Origin: Candidatus Aminicenantes bacterium UBA4085
GTDB lineage: Bacteria > Acidobacteriota > Aminicenantia > Aminicenantales > UBA4085
Direction of reading: 5' to 3'
Assembly: GCA_002383325.1 (NCBI GenBank)
Contig: DFYJ01000057.1
Coordinates: 1-7,466, forward strand
Length of the DNA stretch: 7,466 nucleotides
Numbering within the stretch: position 1 is the first letter of the stretch; every line of letters begins with the position of its first letter. Below are positions 6,142 to 7,466 of the stretch, piece by piece. The translations under genes and the position numbers were made by a program. The notes under the pieces were generated by a model. The model was given only the letters and a program-made list of their open reading frames with translations. It did not search any database and was not told where the DNA came from.

Positions 6142-7395
6142 TTGAGTCACCGAATCCGCCGTCAGCTTCTCTCCGCAGCCCTCCTGCTTTCTCTTATCGC
6201 GGCCGCGTCGGCGTCCGGACAGCGTCCCGCGTCCGGCGGCGGCCCCGGCCAGGCGGGCGGCGGCGCGTCGGCGCCGGTGAGAGGCCAGACGGCCGACCCG
6301 CGGGCCGAGGGCTACAACCTGCGCTCCTACACCCACGCCAACTTCACCCGCCTGGTCGTGGACATCGGCGTCCTGCGCGAGTACGTGACGGCCGAGTCGC
6401 GCGATGCCGGCGTCATCACCGTGGACATCCTCCAAGCCCGGCTCAACCCCATCGTCCCGGCCGGTGTGGTCCCGACCGGCGGCGACTACATCGGGGCCGT
6501 GCGGATCGCCCAGAAGACGCCGTCCACGGTCCGTCTCACCGCGGCCGTCAACTTCAGCCGCATCAGGCGTACCCAGGTCTTCCACGTTCTCGACCCCTTC
6601 CGCATCGTCATCGACATCTATCCCCTGGAGCCCGGGCAGGCGGAGCCTGCCGCCCCGACCCCCAAGGCGCCCCGGCCGGCCGCTTCGGGTTACACCCTGG
6701 CCCGCCAGCTGGGGCTGGGGGTCAAGACCATCGTCATCGACCCGGGCCACGGCGGGGTCGACCCCGGATGCCTGGACGCCCGCGGCCATCTGGAGAAGGA
6801 AGTCACCCTGGACCTGGCCCTGCGGCTCAAGGCGCTTCTGGAAGCCGGCCGGGACATCGAGGTCATCCTGACCCGGGAGACCGACATCCACGTCCCGCTG
6901 GAGACGCGGACGGTGCTGGCCAACCAGAAGAAGGCCGATCTGTTCATCTCCCTCCACGTCAATGCCTACAAGGACGCCCGCCGCAAGGGCATCGAGACCT
7001 TCTACCTCAACTTCAGCCCCGATCCCCAGGTCAACGAGCTGGCCGCCCGCGAGAACGCCACCACCAGCAAGACCCTCGGCCAGATGGAAGCCATCATCAA
7101 GAAGCTGGTCGAGGCCAGCCGAGTCCTGGAGTCGCGCGAGCTGGCTCAGCAAATCCAGACCAATCTGGTACAACACCTGTCCCGCTCTTACGCCGAGGTC
7201 AAGAACCTGGGGACGCGGGGGGGGCCCTTCTGGGTCCTCATCGGCAGCGCCATGCCGGCTGTTCTGGTCGAAGTGTCGCACTTCTCCAACTCCGGGGAGG
7301 CCGCCCGCCTCCTCGATCCGGCCTACCGGCAGAAGGCGGCGGAAGGCATCGCCCGGGGCGTGCTGGCCTACCGCCAATCGCTGGGCAAAGGATGA
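6142..7395 (+). CDS. Secreted N-acetylmuramoyl-L-alanine amidase (AMIN + Amidase_3)
   Basis: A 417-aa zinc hydrolase that cuts the amide bond between MurNAc and L-Ala in peptidoglycan, in the periplasm, typically for cell separation (AmiC-like). A Sec signal peptide comes first (basic RIRRQ, hydrophobic LLSAALLLSLIAA, likely cleavage after SAS). A Gly/Ala-rich linker follows, then an AMIN septum-targeting domain (about 55-160), a Pro/Ala-rich linker (about 160-185) and the catalytic domain (about 193-415). Zinc ligands are H203 (DPGHGG), E218 (LEKEV) and H272 (SLHVNA); the catalytic glutamate is E377 (VLVEVSHFSN). The start is TTG at 6142, chosen because it places a proper basic N-region before the hydrophobic core and no ATG or GTG lies nearby in frame. 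The ribosome site is poor (GGCGG directly upstream). An insertion rich in Gln and Lys around 305-345 matches the regulatory-helix region of AmiC-type enzymes. Confidence 0.93.
   Translation: MSHRIRRQLLSAALLLSLIAAASASGQRPASGGGPGQAGGGASAPVRGQTADPRAEGYNLRSYTHANFTRLVVDIGVLREYVTAESRDAGVITVDILQARLNPIVPAGVVPTGGDYIGAVRIAQKTPSTVRLTAAVNFSRIRRTQVFHVLDPFRIVIDIYPLEPGQAEPAAPTPKAPRPAASGYTLARQLGLGVKTIVIDPGHGGVDPGCLDARGHLEKEVTLDLALRLKALLEAGRDIEVILTRETDIHVPLETRTVLANQKKADLFISLHVNAYKDARRKGIETFYLNFSPDPQVNELAARENATTSKTLGQMEAIIKKLVEASRVLESRELAQQIQTNLVQHLSRSYAEVKNLGTRGGPFWVLIGSAMPAVLVEVSHFSNSGEAARLLDPAYRQKAAEGIARGVLAYRQSLGKG
7387..7392 (+). promoter_or_regulatory. Ribosome binding site for the gene starting at 7400
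   Basis: AAAGGA lies in the last codons of the amidase gene, 7 nt before the ATG at 7400. It supports that start and suggests coupled translation of the two genes. Confidence 0.6.
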
Positions 7396-7399
7396 GGTC

Positions 7400-7466
7400 A
7401 TGGACAGACGAGCTTTTCTCAGGGACATAGCGGCCGGGGGGCTGGCCGCGAGCGCGGCGGCCCGCC
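7400..7466 (+). CDS. 5' end of a Tat-exported protein (partial)
   Basis: Twenty-two codons are visible before the window ends. They start MDRRAFLRDIAAGG and run into an Ala-rich hydrophobic stretch. RRAFLR matches the twin-arginine consensus (RRxFLK-like) and is followed by a weakly hydrophobic core, so the product is probably exported folded through the Tat pathway. The ATG lies 4 nt after the amidase stop with AAAGGA at the right distance, so the two genes are probably one operon. Tat signals in such genomes occur on many families (oxidoreductases, hydrolases, DUF1501-type proteins). The mature domain is outside the window and the function cannot be named. Confidence 0.75.
   Translation, partial: MDRRAFLRDIAAGGLAASAAAR

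Noticed and set aside
5992..7428. 478-codon open frame on the minus strand, opposite the amidase gene
   Set aside because: Antisense shadow with low-complexity Gly/Asp/Leu content and no supported start or domain.

Overview
This is a GC-rich bacterial window (AT-rich only in short intergenic stretches). It carries ordinary housekeeping genes around a small accessory island. The gene content is a bacterial DnaE1 polymerase with an intact PHP domain, an archaeal-type (ApgM) phosphoglycerate mutase, an AMIN-type cell-wall amidase, a secreted FGE-sulfatase-like remnant and a Tat-exported protein. This would fit an uncultured Acidobacteriota/Aminicenantes-like or similar deep-branching Gram-negative genome. 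That placement is inference from gene style only and is weak.

Layout. Positions 3-99 hold a 24-bp perfect inverted repeat with a 49-nt centre, directly at the 3' end of dnaE; its outer end supplies part of the dnaE stop codon. dnaE (98-3580, minus) fills the left half. Next comes a decayed, frameshifted, secreted formylglycine-generating-enzyme-like gene (3617-4059, minus), whose final stop lies inside the predicted dnaE promoter. An AT-rich intergenic patch (about 4180-4216) carries a strong sigma70-type promoter and three 8-bp-spaced TATTACT-like repeats. It drives a two-gene type II toxin-antitoxin module: an AbrB/MazE-like antitoxin (4223-4522) and a RelE/ParE-like toxin (4519-4779), joined by an ATGA overlap. 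Downstream, all on the plus strand, are apgM (4896-6098), a periplasmic N-acetylmuramoyl-L-alanine amidase (6142-7395, TTG start) and the first 22 codons of a Tat-signal protein (from 7400, cut by the window end).

Functionally, dnaE replicates the chromosome, apgM serves lower glycolysis/gluconeogenesis, and the amidase remodels peptidoglycan. They share no evident pathway. The toxin-antitoxin pair and gene remnant look like accessory material placed between divergently oriented housekeeping genes. Four of the five promoters I could place drive intact genes, and all five have a 17-nt spacer. I see no RNA genes, CRISPR arrays, complete insertion sequences or convincing intrinsic terminators. 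I found no new multi-gene system. The best leads are the inverted-repeat element fused to the dnaE stop codon, the tandem octamers at the toxin-antitoxin promoter, and a Glu in place of the usual metal-ligand His in ApgM.
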